Part shown: piece after piece, positions 27,201 to 35,995 of the stretch | How positions within the stretch are numbered: the first letter of the stretch is position 1 | How the letters are laid out: the number at the start of each line of letters is the position of its first letter | Assembly (NCBI RefSeq): GCF_021869535.1 | Contig: NW_026262679.1 | Location: forward strand, 80,039,143-80,103,142 | DNA: 64,000 nucleotides | From: Mytilus californianus | Taxonomy: Eukaryota; Mollusca; Bivalvia; Mytilida; Mytilidae | Reading direction: 5' to 3' | Translations under genes and position numbers: made by a program | The notes under the pieces: model-generated | The model's input: only the letters and a program-made list of their open reading frames with translations | What the model was told of the DNA's origin: nothing | The model's database searches: none

Positions 27201-29010
27201 GACTGTTTTATTGTTGTTTACTTAATGTTCATTTGGAAATGTTTCTTTCAAATTTAGACGAAAACAAATTATTATAAATTCATGAAGTAGGTTCTGTAAA
27301 GTGAATAAGTGACTGATAGTTTAGAGATTGCTAATGTTAAAAGATGGTATTTTTAGGAACAGAAATGTTGTTTTGCAACAGGCCAACTGCGAACCCTAAA
27401 TAAGTTGTTAGGAGTGTTCCTTAGCGAGCATAGAAGTCTCTACTTACACGAGCCGTCGGATTTAACATCCTCATTTTAATCGCACGTGGCTACGTATTTA
27501 TACAACCCGTATAGCCAAACGGACAGCCCTTTAACATGTGTTCCATACTACTGGATTGGAGTATTCGATGATACCATATTTCTATTATACATTACTCAAC
27601 CTTAAATAGGGATACATCGGTAGTGTTTTTAATTTTTTCGCAAATGGCGATAAGTTTGATGGCTAATGTAAACGAGTATGACCAATTTTAAAAATATATA
27701 TATATATATGAAGACTTATTATGACAGACCATTGAGGTACGATATTGATGATAACATTTCCATGGACATAATAATGTCTTTTAAACAACAGAAGGATATA
27801 ACTAGATAAATTATATAACTATTTTTCGGATTCGGGGGCAAATAGTTTCCTTATCTTATGGTCTCATTGGGGGCAAACATCTTTTGTGATTTTCTAAATA
27901 AGGTTACTATTGTTACATTCTGCAACAAAATTTCAGACCAGTTTTATATATTCATATCTTAGATAGATAATTTTTGTTTGCTCCGTGTTGAAGGCCTCAC
28001 TGTAGCTTTAAGATGAAGAACAGCAATAAAAGCGATGTTCCTTTGCTTTTTTTTTACTTTTTGCTGTGCATATACTGATTTTGTGTCATGGATGTATACC
28101 CTATAGCCTTTCATTTCTATTATGATAGATTTCGATAAAAATTACCACTGATTTCTTATAAAATCCAATAAATGCTACTCCTATCCTGAATTTACATTTG
28201 TCTTTTTGGCAGGGTATGCTAGCTGTTGGTATATTTGCACAGAAGGATAAATTTCAGAATTTGACAACGGGAAGAAACGGTCTAGTTCACGGTGGAGGCT
28301 TCTATTTATTAGGTGTACAGGCGTTAACATGCGTTTCCATAATGGCATGGTCAACATTTGGAACTTTCCTTATATTATGGGTAAGTAATAATATATCTGA
28401 GAAGAAATTAATCCCAAATAACTAAGCGATGATATTATGAGAAGAACTCACACGTTTGGAATAAGCCATGCTAAATGCTAAGAATAGACATAGTTATAAG
28501 TATAAGTAAAAGATATTGGAAAAAATTCAAGCAACATAATTTTTAATATACAAATCCTATATTGGCTAAAATAATTTAATTATTTTGTGATAAACACGAC
28601 ATGAGTTGCTCATGATATTTTGATATATTCAACAAGTTCATTTAACCATCGCTTGATTCCCTCTCCTACTAACAAATAAATATGCCCTTATATTTTAGTT
28701 ATTAAAGAAGACTTTTGGTATTCGACTGTCTCTAGAAGAAGAAGAATTGGGTGCAGATTTTGTGGAACACAATATAGATATCAACAACAGAAATGAGTCC
28801 AACATCATATTTTCGTCTAGACGTACAAGTCGAATTCCGTCATCAGTTTCTACTATAACAAGAGAAAGCCTTGAAATGATAACAATTTCCGAAAACATCC
28901 AAAATGCACCAAATCGTACTGATCAGAACGAAGATAATGCTTTCTGTAAATTCCTTGATCAGGTTATAATAAAACTGAAAAGAAATCGTGAAATCGCACC
29001 TGCAGAATGA
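9090..29010 (+). CDS. AMT: Ammonium transporter, AMT/MEP type, seven exons
   Basis: This gene encodes an 11-helix membrane channel/transporter that moves NH4+/NH3, acting as a trimer at the cell surface. Coding exons are 9090-9216, 11027-11576, 18856-18927, 21191-21250, 21572-21797, 28213-28380 and 28699-29010. They total 1515 bases, or 504 residues plus stop, which is normal for the family. All six introns are GT-AG and the frame joins exactly. Visible hallmarks are MQSGFGLLESG (helix 1), SGAMAER (130-136), AHWVWDKNGF, VDIAGSGVVH (Asp174, His182), FMLWWGWLGFNCGS and SVHGVCGLWG. His182 and His339 correspond to the pore pair H168/H318 of E. coli AmtB. The cytosolic tail has RLSLEEEELGADFVEH, the family's C-terminal trans-activation motif. 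These features indicate AMT rather than Rh. An in-frame TGA at 9075 fixes the start at M1 or M3. The N-terminus has glycosylation sequons at N5, N6 and N21. No frame damage is seen. Confidence 0.95.
9630..10238 (+). pseudogene. Broken Penelope-like reverse transcriptase in AMT intron 1
   Basis: At least three frames carry consecutive parts of one reverse transcriptase. They are FVFVPADKEDNNLVVV then a stop and RKYYIQV; then TTSQLNASSEHLKVPTMFWL; then, from 9991, VKYLFISASSKCSTTNLSVL, LTSSLTTIKELAINYC and KTYENSG, ending in RFDFSTLITH. The last block corresponds to motif A (DFSTLYT), whose Asp is catalytic. After it the frame is cut by a family B repeat at about 10225-10240, so motif C is missing. 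Multiple frameshifts and an in-frame stop make it inactive. Penelope-type is my best fit, and another RT lineage remains possible. Confidence 0.75.
10225..10540 (+). repeat. Dispersed repeat family B, near full-length copy
   Basis: This copy runs from a TGTCCAAAGTCAGAAGCCTG block, through CCGTTAGTTTTCTCG, TCGGGGCCTTTTATAGCTGA and CATTGTTGAAGG, to an AT-rich tail (TTCTTATTTTTATATTAT). It interrupts the reverse transcriptase remnant just after motif A, so it inserted later. Frames within it at 10045-10347 (end) and 10357-10551 are repeat-derived. Confidence 0.65.
10541..10650 (-). repeat. Dispersed repeat family A, reverse fragment
   Basis: The blocks AACTGACAATCCCATGAC, AACAGTACACAAAACACAAC and AGACTAAGCAAAACGAACCC are the reverse complement of the family A core and abut the family B tail directly. 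Confidence 0.6.
11027..11576 (+). CDS. AMT: AMT exon 2: helices 1-6, pore Asp174 and His182
   Basis: This is the largest exon (550 bases), covering residues 43 to the first two bases of Trp227. The acceptor is TTTTTTCACAG and the donor is GTGAGT at 11577. It contains FGLLESGAVTRKNE, the FATTATTIVSGAMAER segment, AHWVWDKNGF and VDIAGSGVVHLCGG. Joining TG to the following G restores the conserved Trp-Trp of the FMLWWGWLGFN motif. Confidence 0.93.
12050..12170 (+). repeat. Dispersed repeat family E, fragment
   Basis: It shares CAAAGTCAGGAATATGACAG and GACTTTCTTCCCC-type blocks with the longer copy at 22190-22510. No coding potential. Confidence 0.45.
12331..12451. mobile_element. 121-bp near-perfect palindrome (foldback element)
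   Basis: A 59-base left arm (12331-12389) and a 59-base right arm (12393-12451) are reverse complements with one mismatch, separated by CCC. The arms are much richer in G and C than the surrounding intron (for example CAAGCTGGGGCCGT). TATATGTGATATA occurs on both sides, overlapping the arm ends, which looks like a target duplication. It is probably a MITE reduced to its two inverted repeats. If transcribed within AMT intron 2, it would form a long hairpin. Confidence 0.85.
12645..12885 (-). repeat. Dispersed repeat family B, reverse copy 2
   Basis: The blocks GTGGTATTATTGCCAATGAG, CCATACGGTCTTCAACAA and GTCAGCTATAAAAGACCCCG are the reverse complement of the copy at 10225-10540. The minus-strand frame at 12639-12890 is this repeat. 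Confidence 0.65.
13295..13719. repeat. Left arm of a long inverted repeat in AMT intron 2
   Basis: About 425 bases are the reverse complement of 15366-15800 at roughly 95% identity by eye. Long exact stretches surround ACACCGTTTCATAAT, GACGCAAGCTGCAATA and AAAGTCGTCGACAAAATGCA. The arms flank 1646 bases with no coding capacity. It could be a foldback transposon with long inverted ends or an inverted local duplication. AMT pre-mRNA would be able to pair the arms. Confidence 0.85.
13720..14801. other. Spacer between the long inverted arms, left part
   Basis: This is AT-rich non-coding sequence. I see no reading frame above background and no recognised repeat block. Confidence 0.4.
14802..14957. 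mobile_element. 156-bp MITE with CAGGGGCGGATC ends
   Basis: CAGGGGCGGATCCAG at the left is matched by CTGAATCCGCCCCTG at the right. The flanks ACGAA and ACGAG suggest a 5-base target duplication with one change. The interior has a second inverted pair of GGGGGCGCA/TGCACACCC type. Ends of this kind are typical of non-autonomous hAT-related elements and resemble the CAGGGGCGTAGC ends of the hAT element at 61231-62723. Confidence 0.75.
15366..15800. repeat. Right arm of the long inverted repeat in AMT intron 2
   Basis: This is the reverse complement of 13295-13719 with a few small indels, including four extra bases near TATACGAACACTTTC on the opposite strand. It ends abruptly at a small palindromic element that starts about 15802. 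Confidence 0.85.
15802..15907. mobile_element. ~105-bp MITE with GTGTTTAATCAATGCC ends
   Basis: About 21 bases beginning GTGTTTAATCAATGCC at the left are exactly matched in reverse complement at the right end (GGCATTGATTAAACAC). Roughly 60 AT-rich bases lie between. It directly abuts the outer end of the inverted arm. The target duplication is not clear. Confidence 0.75.
16130..16660. repeat. Probable bivalve dispersed repeat
   Basis: The sequence carries locally GC-richer blocks (CACCCGGAATATGGCACA, TTTCCGCGGCTTTGCTGC) and repeated GCAAAGTCATTTATTTTCA-like lines. I remember these from mussel intergenic DNA. The overlapping frames 16335-16646 and 16396-16581 have repeat-like composition and no domain. 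Confidence 0.4.
16790..17037 (+). repeat. Dispersed repeat family B, copy
   Basis: It begins TGCCTGTCCCAAGTC, passes CCGTTAGTTTTCTC, TCGGGGCCTTTTGTAGC and CATTGTTGAAGGCCGTACGG, and ends in CTCCTTATTTTTATATTAT. It is collinear with 10225-10540. Confidence 0.65.
17040..17640. repeat. Probable bivalve dispersed repeat with tandem GAGGT-type blocks
   Basis: It contains recurrent CATGTAAATGAGGTAAGGTC, CATGAAATGACGTCGAGGTT and CATGAAAATGAGGTCAAGG-like lines about 130-180 bases apart, i.e. degenerate internal repeats. The family is familiar from molluscan intergenic DNA. The minus-strand frame at 17421-17621 is unsupported. Confidence 0.5.
18856..18927 (+). CDS. AMT: AMT exon 3
   Basis: 72 bases encode the end of FMLWWGWLGFN and continue CGSTFGISGGKWKLAAK. 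The acceptor is ATTTTACAG and the donor is GTACGT at 18928. Both junctions split codons (TG|G and AA|A), and the frame is preserved on both sides. Confidence 0.92.
19776..19863. repeat. Small foldback repeat
   Basis: CTTGTCTCAGAAAATATATATCTC is followed after a short loop by its imperfect complement (GAGATGTGACTTTTTTCTGAGACAAG). About 30 paired bases include an exact CTTGTCTCAGAAA core. It is likely a decayed MITE. Confidence 0.5.
19985..20430 (-). repeat. Dispersed repeat family F, two tandem copies
   Basis: GACCAAAAGG...GACCTAAAATAATAG begins at 20001 and again at 20334, a 333-base period. Each is followed by AAATCC(A/G)TTTAAG and a CCTGAG(A/G)GA(G)-TTGGAA-like block. Between them lie TCAGTGCCGAAGCACT and TTTATAAAG blocks typical of the family. 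Confidence 0.65.
21191..21250 (+). CDS. AMT: AMT exon 4 (60 bases)
   Basis: It encodes SAVITMNGSVGAGFAGIVL between split codons. The acceptor is TTCATTTTAG. The donor is the weak GTTATA at 21251, but the downstream frame joins only with this cut (AG|T). Confidence 0.9.
21572..21797 (+). CDS. AMT: AMT exon 5: pore His339
   Basis: 226 bases encode SVILYKGKYDVSTIVNSVLG, a GMVGVTASCAVIRPWEAVIT block and the conserved GAISVHGVCGLW. His339 corresponds to AmtB His318. Acceptor TTAATTTCAG at 21571 and donor GTTTGT at 21798. Intron 4 before it is only 321 bases. Confidence 0.93.
22190..22510 (+). repeat. Dispersed repeat family E, long copy
   Basis: It starts at TTATATTCCCGATTGTGACA and passes GTCAGAAATGTGACAATTG and TTTTCCTTGGAGTTCGGTAT. 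It ends at GAGATTTGAACATCGGTAAA, an end block that recurs at 31990-32045 and 53590-53640. The frame at 22197-22478 is the repeat translated. Confidence 0.55.
23189..23452 (+). pseudogene. Truncated HARBI1-like transposase N-terminus
   Basis: An 87-codon frame starts MSLFSIKMPQMLEDEEES and continues with a segment containing INEITLAIEPDIKHDTNRSH and ALTPETQVLLACATHWFSGK. This is the pattern of PIF/Harbinger transposases, where a helical region is followed by LxPxLxxxTxRxxALxPxxQ and then a VLxALxFxAxGSxQ block. It stops after 87 residues, whereas HARBI1 proteins are about 350. None of the DDE catalytic core follows, so it is a remnant. Its location just inside a pair of matching inverted ends supports the assignment. 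Confidence 0.65.
23453..26500. other. Interior of the Harbinger remnant, mostly unassigned
   Basis: AT-rich DNA with no further transposase motif on either strand that I can recognise. A G-run (about 24180-24205), a GCCTGGAA(G/A)TG...GGTCACATATA duplication (24901/24966) and a locally GC-richer block at 26020-26230 stand out. The 62-codon frame at 26029-26217 has no family resemblance. Confidence 0.4.
26675..27000 (-). repeat. Dispersed repeat family F, reverse copy
   Basis: It runs from ATAAATTTTGTGCGTCCAAA, through CATCAGGAACCCTCAAACC and GCAAAGGATG, to TCACTACTGAAGCACCAACT. It is collinear with the copy split at 42576/45741 and begins right at the Harbinger element's right end. Confidence 0.6.
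28213..28380 (+). CDS. AMT: AMT exon 6: last membrane helices
   Basis: 56 whole codons (phase 0 at both ends), GMLAVGIFAQKDKF ... GLVHGGGFYLLGVQALTCVS ... FGTFLILW. The acceptor is CTTTTTGGCAG and the donor is GTAAGT at 28381. The segment covers the loop after His339 and the final helix or helices. Confidence 0.93.
28699..29010 (+). CDS. AMT: AMT exon 7: cytosolic C-terminal tail and stop
   Basis: 103 codons plus TGA. It opens with LLKKTFGIRLSLEEEELGAD, the conserved C-terminal regulatory motif, and continues as a hydrophilic Ser/Asn-rich tail ending KLKRNREIAPAE. Acceptor ATATTTTAG. In plant AMTs and AmtB the motif ends GLDxxxHGE. Here it reads GADFVEHNI, so the usual Leu and Gly are changed. 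Confidence 0.92.
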   Translation, partial: LLKKTFGIRLSLEEEELGADFVEHNIDINNRNESNIIFSSRRTSRIPSSVSTITRESLEMITISENIQNAPNRTDQNEDNAFCKFLDQVIIKLKRNREIAPAE

Positions 29011-29253
29011 TCAAAAGTTGCTGTAATCTTGGACAGGGCTTACATAGGATTGATATACCACTAAAGTGTACATACAACAATAATGATGAATTATAGCAGT
29101 TAAGGCGTTGTAAACACACCTTCTAGCACATATTTCATTCCGCTTATTTTACCACAGAAAAAAAGACGTTTGTCGAATAGGCATTCTTACAATTACTGTA
29201 TCATTAAATATATTGTATAAAGTCTTTGCTTTTCCATGTAAATTCAATTCAAA

Positions 29254-29259
29254 AATAAA
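29254..29259 (+). promoter_or_regulatory. AMT: Poly(A) signal AATAAA for AMT
   Basis: A canonical AATAAA 244 bases after the AMT stop gives a short 3' UTR of about 260 bases. Confidence 0.5.
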
Positions 29260-29799
29260 ACTCTCAAAACATTAAATATACCGTTTGTTACAGTTCACAG
29301 ATCATTTGAAATGTTCGATAAGTAGATAAGATGGAGACAAATATTTTTGCAATTCTTTTTTGACAAAATGTTGGATATAGCCGTTTTATTTTTTCAAAGT
29401 CATCAATGAAGGAGAGCTTGTATTTAAAAAAATACACCAGTCAGAACATTTGATATTTGAGATGTGATTGAGAAAAACACCTAATAGCCAAAAAAACTGA
29501 ATTATCTAGATTGAAAGTCCTGTCACTCAGCATGAACTACAAATTACGGAACCTTAACAAATTTGTATCAAGGCCTGCATATGGGTATTTTTCCACCCGG
29601 TATTTAAGGGTTTGTGTTCCTATCATGATTTCTATCATGATTTCCTTGGTAGAGGGTTTCTGATCACGTGTAAAATGATGAACCTTATAATAATAGTCAA
29701 AGTCGTTCCTTCAAGCGTATGACGGATACCCTCGTGATTAAAATGACCAGTATGGAATGTCGGTGGCACAGATGAACACGTTATGTGTTCCACCATTTT

Positions 29800-29975
29800 T
29801 TGTCGAAGCCACAATCCCGTCCTATTAATCTTGATTGTGACAGCAGCAAGTCGGACTTACATGCTATGAGCTATGAACCACATGATGGATGCCACTAGTG
29901 GAGTAGAAACTGTTTACCCTTCCGAAGCATCATGGTTCACTCCCAGTTTTTGTTTTGGTTTGTGTTGAACAATTT
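29800..29975 (+). repeat. Dispersed repeat family A, degenerate copy
   Basis: GCCACAATCCCGTCC, CACATGATGGATGCCACTAG, CCCTTCCGAAGCA and GGTTTGTGTTGAACA follow the order of the copy at 1385-1696 with many substitutions. Confidence 0.55.
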
Positions 29976-29984
29976 TTTTTTAAA

Positions 29985-30335
29985 TTTCAGGTATAGGGTC
30001 ATCCGTGTACTTTAAACATTGATAGTTCTATCGATACCTAAATATATGAACCGAAGTCAGGACTTTTCTGTTAACATGAATTATAATTGATATGGTCATA
30101 ATTATAAATTACCTGTTTACAAAACTTTCGAAATACTAAGGATTTTCAGACCCAGGAATAGATTAACTTAGCTGTATTTGGCAAAACCTTTCGGAATTTT
30201 GGATCCTCAATACTCTTCAACTTCGAATTTAACGGTTTTTTTTTATTTGAGCGTCACTGATGAGTCTTTTGTAGATGAAACTCGCGTCTAGCGTACAAAA
30301 TTTTAATCCTGGTATCTATTATGAGTTTATGGATA
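29985..30335 (+). repeat. Dispersed repeat family C/G, copy 1
   Basis: It ends with AGCGTCACTGATGAGTCTTT, GATGAAACTCGCGTCTAGCG and ATCCTGGTATCTATTATGAG. Copies occur at 49370-49670 and 47640-47835 (+), and in reverse at 37225-37830. Confidence 0.6.
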
Positions 30336-30339
30336 CAAT

Positions 30340-31560
30340 CATTTCTGAGCATAAATGAATAAATAGAAAAACAATGAAATTATCTTAAGGTACTTCCCTT
30401 GGTTAATGTTCAAACGATCGTTTTACACAAAATGTGTTAAGTTAGAGAATTTAGTAAAAGTAGTGGATTCGGAAATTATAAGCAACTTGCAACCAAAGTC
30501 GCTCATTGATAATCGTTTACGAATGCACTACTTCTCTTATAAGTTATCTACTACATATATAATGCAAGGAGTAATGCAAATATTTTGGTCTTTTACTATA
30601 GTAAGAGTCCTTGTTATTTTGTGGAGGGTAAAATATCCCGGATTTTAAAAGTAAGAAAAATATTTGGTGATAATAATTTCCGACATACGTTTTTTGTGTC
30701 ACTGCTTTGATTTTGTTTTGTTTGTTTTTTAATATTTTTGTTTTTGTTTTTTTCTTTCGTATTGCTTTTCATTAGAATGGTTTAGGGATTTCTTTGTTAT
30801 GATTTGTGATATCTGTAATTATTCATTATTTTGAACATAGAGCTTTTGTGATTTTTTTTACTTTTCCATTATACTTTTTACTTACTAGTAATTACAGGAT
30901 TTGTGAAAATATCATATAATCGAAAAATTGTATCAACAAATTGTTACTAACTTCTTTTGTTCAAGATTTTTTATATTATTTGTTCCACGTATTATGTAAT
31001 TGTTTAGAATTATATATAACTGACGTATGAACAGTTTCAGTCCAGATATATTGCTTATTAATCAAAAGGCTCATTAGGTTTTAAGTTACACGCTTAAACA
31101 CTTTTGATAAAAAGTGGTATTGTTAGATAAATGTATGCATACACCTTGTCTTAGTGTCATATGGAACTTTATCAAATGTCATATTTGGTTACATTATTAT
31201 TATAATTCTTAAATCATTCGTCCTTTACAACCGAGCACATGCGATATACATTTCAGAACTTATAGTTTTAATGCATGCATATCTGTAATTGGATTATAGT
31301 GCAGATTAAGATCACTTAAAAACACCAGTGAAAAAACTTTATTTAAAACCAGAGTAATTAAAATCGGTAACATCAAAGACCAAAACATATGTTTACATCT
31401 GTTCGTTTGCTTCTGGCTATAGTTCATTTTCTCATACATCTTGCCAAATTTTGTCTAGCAACAGACCTTTATGTGATAAGCCCTTCAATGTGTGCAATAT
31501 AAGAGGTTTAACTCATATTTCAAATGCTCTATATACTTTTTCGATAGTTATGGATAACCT
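30340..31560. other. AT-rich DNA without recognised features
   Basis: No supported gene or repeat. The 80-codon frame at 30406-30648 has no homologous pattern or splice context I can defend. Confidence 0.4.
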
Positions 31561-31561
31561 T

Positions 31562-31789
31562 TCGTTTATTTGATACATAATTTGTGTAAGATCGAGTCCC
31601 AAATAGCCAACGATATATTCTGGGGTCTGAGTAGTGTTCCACAAATCGTCTATACATTTTTGTTTTACGTCAGTCGTGGTTTAAATGCAACGCAACAGCA
31701 GTACAATAAGTCCAAACTGCATTAGTAATAGATGTGAAAAAATGATTCCTTTATCGGAACAATACAAAGAATGCGATGACTTTGATTTC
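31562..31789. repeat. Left arm of a second long inverted repeat
   Basis: About 228 bases are the reverse complement of 34754-34969, roughly 85% by eye. Shared blocks include TCGTTTATTTGATA, CTGAGTAGTGTTC, TTTATCGGAACAATACAAA and GCGATGACTTTGATTT. The arms lie about 3 kb apart and the interior has no transposase. Confidence 0.75.
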
Positions 31790-32199
31790 GGAATCAGCAC
31801 CCTATCTTTTCAATCGAAATAAGTTTGATAATTTATTTACAATGAATATTCTGCTTCTTGCTTAAAATCTAGTTTGAAGAAAACAGTTCAGACATATGAA
31901 AATGTTATAATTTTATAATTCCCAACATTTTTCTCTTTTCTTATTTACGTGTTCTATATGCATGAATACGTTAGTTTTACCTTGGTAATATCCATTTTTT
32001 AATCAATTTACGAGAATTGAACATCGGTAAACTACTGTTGCCATAATCTACATATTTATTCGAAATAGAATGATGTCATTAGTACAAATGATTGATAGCT
32101 ATCATCACATGATAATTGATCGTTAAAAGATATATATTTTTCTCATAGTCAGAGACCTGTTCATTTACTAATTGTTCTCGCACTATGAAAATTGATAGA

Positions 32200-32490
32200 A
32201 CATAACAAAATAGGGATAGAAAAACCGAAATGAAGAAGACATTATTTGAATGACACAAATTAAAACCAAGATGAAGAAAAAAGATTCAAAATCCTAAATC
32301 TAGAAGATTTAATACGGACGAAACCAATCAAAACCAACTTGACAGGTGTACAGATTATATAAAAACATGGCAAAATAGTTTATGTTACAATGCTTGTCCT
32401 CTCTCACAGGAGGCCACATAGTGAACACTAGCTCACGAGAAGCGAAGAATATCAAACTCCAAGTTAAAAAAAACTATATCTTTTTTTCAA
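32200..32490 (-). repeat. Dispersed repeat family E-like, reverse fragment
   Basis: The blocks ACCAATCAAAACCAACTTGA, ACAGGAGGCCACATAGTGAA and AAGAATATCAAACTCCAAG resemble the reverse of family E, compare 52325-52500. Degraded. Confidence 0.4.
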
Positions 32491-33783
32491 TTGCAATTTC
32501 CATTTTCGTCAGTATGACATTCCAATAGTTTTTATTTTTTTAATACTGTTAATATGCTAATCTCGCTATAGATTGTAATGACTTTAATATTTTCATAACT
32601 CAAACCTTTTTATTCAATTATTTTTATATCATGACTTGGCTAAATTTTACCTTTATGAACAAACACATATCGCTTAATTAGTCTATTATGTTTAACTTTA
32701 TATACACGTGTCAACTGCATAGTTATTATTCAGCACTATCAATTCAAACAATTTTGAAGATCAAATGAACCCTAATCGTGTGAAGCAAAATGAACACAAA
32801 CCATATCTATTCTGAAAACAGTTTAAAATTTATATCTAGTTTTGTTAGAAAATTTTGTTATTTTAAGAACTATTAGCGTGTAACAAAAGCATCAGATAAA
32901 TCGTTGGAATACCGAAATATCGAATGTACTCCTACCACCAACATCACGAGAGAGAGAGAACAAAACAAAATAAGATAAAAAAAATGTGTCCTTGGCTCTT
33001 TTTGTTTAACATAATAAACGAACAGAGACAATTTATAGTTATTTTATTTCAATTGTGTCCTAAAACATGTTGCCTTTCACAGATGACCACGTGTTTAAAT
33101 GGTCGTAAACGCAATCCCGTTGTCTTATCCTTGAATTTGGCATCACCGAATGAGAATTATCACCAAATATGTATTTACTATAAGCAAAACCATGGGTTTC
33201 ACATGTAACTCATGATCTGCTTACCAAATCAGAGCCCTTGATATTTCCATCCGTGTATTTTTTTTTGGTGTTCGGGGAGTTGTGGAGGTTGTTTTTCTCA
33301 GTTTTTGTTTTTTATGTAGGGTTTGTAAATTAAGAATATTTATCGATTTACCTAAGTTGAAAAATTAGAACGAAACAAACTTTTTACATTTCTTTCCAAT
33401 ATTTAAACTTTACGTTTTTATTGAATATATTTATTTATATACGAATTTGTTGTATATTTGGCTGTATCATTTATATTTCATCAGATACAGTATTTTAAGT
33501 TTCTGACAGTTATGGTAGGTATTATATACATCAGACACGTTTGTAAGAAAACATATAATTTAAAACTCCCATAGGACACCAGAAGGCTGAGATAATCACC
33601 AAAAAAAGTTAGACTAACACAATATTAATAATATAACATACGGACATGGAGTTGACAGCAAATTACTGAAGACTATAAACGCAACTAAATTAGTATGTAG
33701 AAACCAGACTGTTTGATAAATTTAGCGTCGCATTACTAGATGATATTTTTATGAAATAATGGTTGGTTTGTATGATACTATTA

Positions 33784-33910
33784 GTTACATAGTTTGCTAG
33801 TGACCTTATACGATATATATGGGGTCAGTAAATTCCATAAGCTTTCACCCTATATGGAATTTACTGACCCTATCTATATATCGTATTTGGTCACTAGTAC
33901 ACTGTGTAAC
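33784..33910. mobile_element. 127-bp foldback element
   Basis: Left arm 33784-33838 (GTTACATAG...) pairs with right arm 33853-33910 (...TGTGTAAC). Exact cores are GGGTCAGTAAATTCCATA and CTAGTGACC. There is a 14-base loop and a few mismatches and indels. It is likely a MITE made only of its inverted repeats. Confidence 0.75.
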
Positions 33911-34753
33911 GAATTTATCTTGCAGACTATCTTAACATGAGGTATTTAGACTGGTGGCCTATCAACGTGATCAAGTCTTCAATACTTAGTATTATGAAAA
34001 TACTCCCATTGGTCTATACAAAAACACATGCCAACAATAACAACTTGTTAGCTTTAAATGTGTTTTATGAATTTGTTTCAATCATGCATCTTCAATTTCT
34101 TCGTCTGTTGAAACTTTTCAGATTTTTCCTCAATACCGTGTTGTTTTTACAAACGGACGTAACACCACTACTAGCTGTGTATTGAAATAAACACGCCTAC
34201 TAACCCCATATAAAATATACACGGTCTCCGCGCGGTTGCCTTAAACCAATCATATTCCTAGACATGTATAGGAGGTAAGATAATGAAGCATATTAGGAAA
34301 AATATTTCAGACACTTTCACTTGACAATCATGAAGCTTCTTTTTTGTTAAAAATAATATAATCTCGTAATCTCTATAGTTTGGTCCTTTTCACGTTCAAG
34401 GTATAATGTTGGAAAAGCCGAGGATGTACAAATACATGGGAAGAAAATCATGGAAAGTGTATCTACAACTTAAAATTCTGTAAACATTTTCAAAATATTT
34501 GACAATGGTTTAACAACAATAACGAGGCTGAGGAAACCTTCGTGAACAAACAGCCCAAAAGCTTAGCGGATGCAAATCAATATAATCGAGTCATATCTCA
34601 TTCATTTCGATCGACGTGCTCTTCTTGCTTATCTTTTAGGAATCCATATTGGCGATAAAACAGACACATTGGAGTCCGAGGCTGTTTAATGGTGAATACG
34701 TTGTAAAACATAAATACAGGCACATTACTTCCCAGAAAAAGAAAAAAATCCGC

Positions 34754-34969
34754 AAATCAAAGTCATCGCATTTTTGTATTGTTCCGATAAAGGAATAATT
34801 TTTTCATATCTAATACTAATGCAGTTTGAACTTTTTGTACTGCTGTAGAGTTGCACTTTAACCACGTCTGACGTAACAAAAATTAAAGACGATTTGTTGA
34901 ACACTACTCAGACACAACAAAATACCGTTGAGGAATCGATCTTACATACATTATTTATCAAATAAACGA
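34754..34969. repeat. Right arm of the second long inverted repeat
   Basis: Reverse complement of 31562-31789. Similarity stops on both sides within a few bases of these limits. Confidence 0.75.
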
Positions 34970-34989
34970 ACTGGCTGTATAGGTGAGAC

Positions 34990-35990
34990 TGTAACAAAAG
35001 CAATGGGCTAACTTTCGGTTCTTCTATGATTGTTATTTCGTATCTAGAAACATATAATCAAATTAAACTTCGGCTAATTATAAACAAGTAAATCATCAAT
35101 GCTGCTGGTATAAGTTGACCAATGAAATAGAAAATACAAAATTATATAAAACAATGTTTCAAATAAGGTTGATGTCGTTCATATTTATCTTTGTAGGCCA
35201 AATATTGATATGTATAATGTAATTTAATATGTCAATGTCTATCAGATCTGGAATAAAGGCAGATTGAATTAATGCTACGTTATCAAATGAACATGTATTT
35301 ATCTCCTGATGATGGTAGAAGATCACCACACACTATATCACCTCTATCCAGTTTCACAATAGACTAAGATATACGATAATAGATTGTACGGGAGGTTATT
35401 TGAAACTTTGTTCACGAGCTATCTGTCTATTGAATATAATATTTCATGCTGTTGGTTTCCATGTTCCTCATAATTACAGGTGTTGAAGTCAAGCTATTTG
35501 ACCCTTATGTACATTGGTCCACATAGTTTACAGCTCTCCCTGAATGGATAATTTATCCATTAATTTAAACGACTTGAAATTTAATTTATTGTCTTTAATG
35601 TTTGTGATTTAACCACTACAAGACATATATCATACCTTATTTGACAGTTAATGTATGTGCCTATGAATAAGATTATGAGATGTTCTTATTTTTTGAAAGA
35701 TTAGTGTTCCACTCTTAAGTGTAACTCTTTTAATTCTAAAACACTATTCCATTTAAGAATGCAAGTGATTGTACTTGATTGTCGGTGCTTTGCTGACGTC
35801 TCACCCTTTCCGTGTGACTTGAACCACCTGTCCTGTCTTGAAACCAGTATAAAACTATTGTATAACATTTGACAATTCGAAGTGAAATAATTGTTTTATT
35901 TTAATTTTCAAGCTATAAGATAAGTAAGTGTAGTAACACTAATGTTGCAACTTTTTATAACAATAATGTCTGCAGCATTGTGCTTATATA
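34990..35990. other. AT-rich DNA without recognised features
   Basis: No coding frame, repeat block or RNA gene recognised on either strand. Confidence 0.4.
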
Positions 35991-35995
35991 GATAT

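Noticed and set aside
28695-28898. Minus-strand frame of 67 codons
   Set aside because: Antisense to AMT exon 7.
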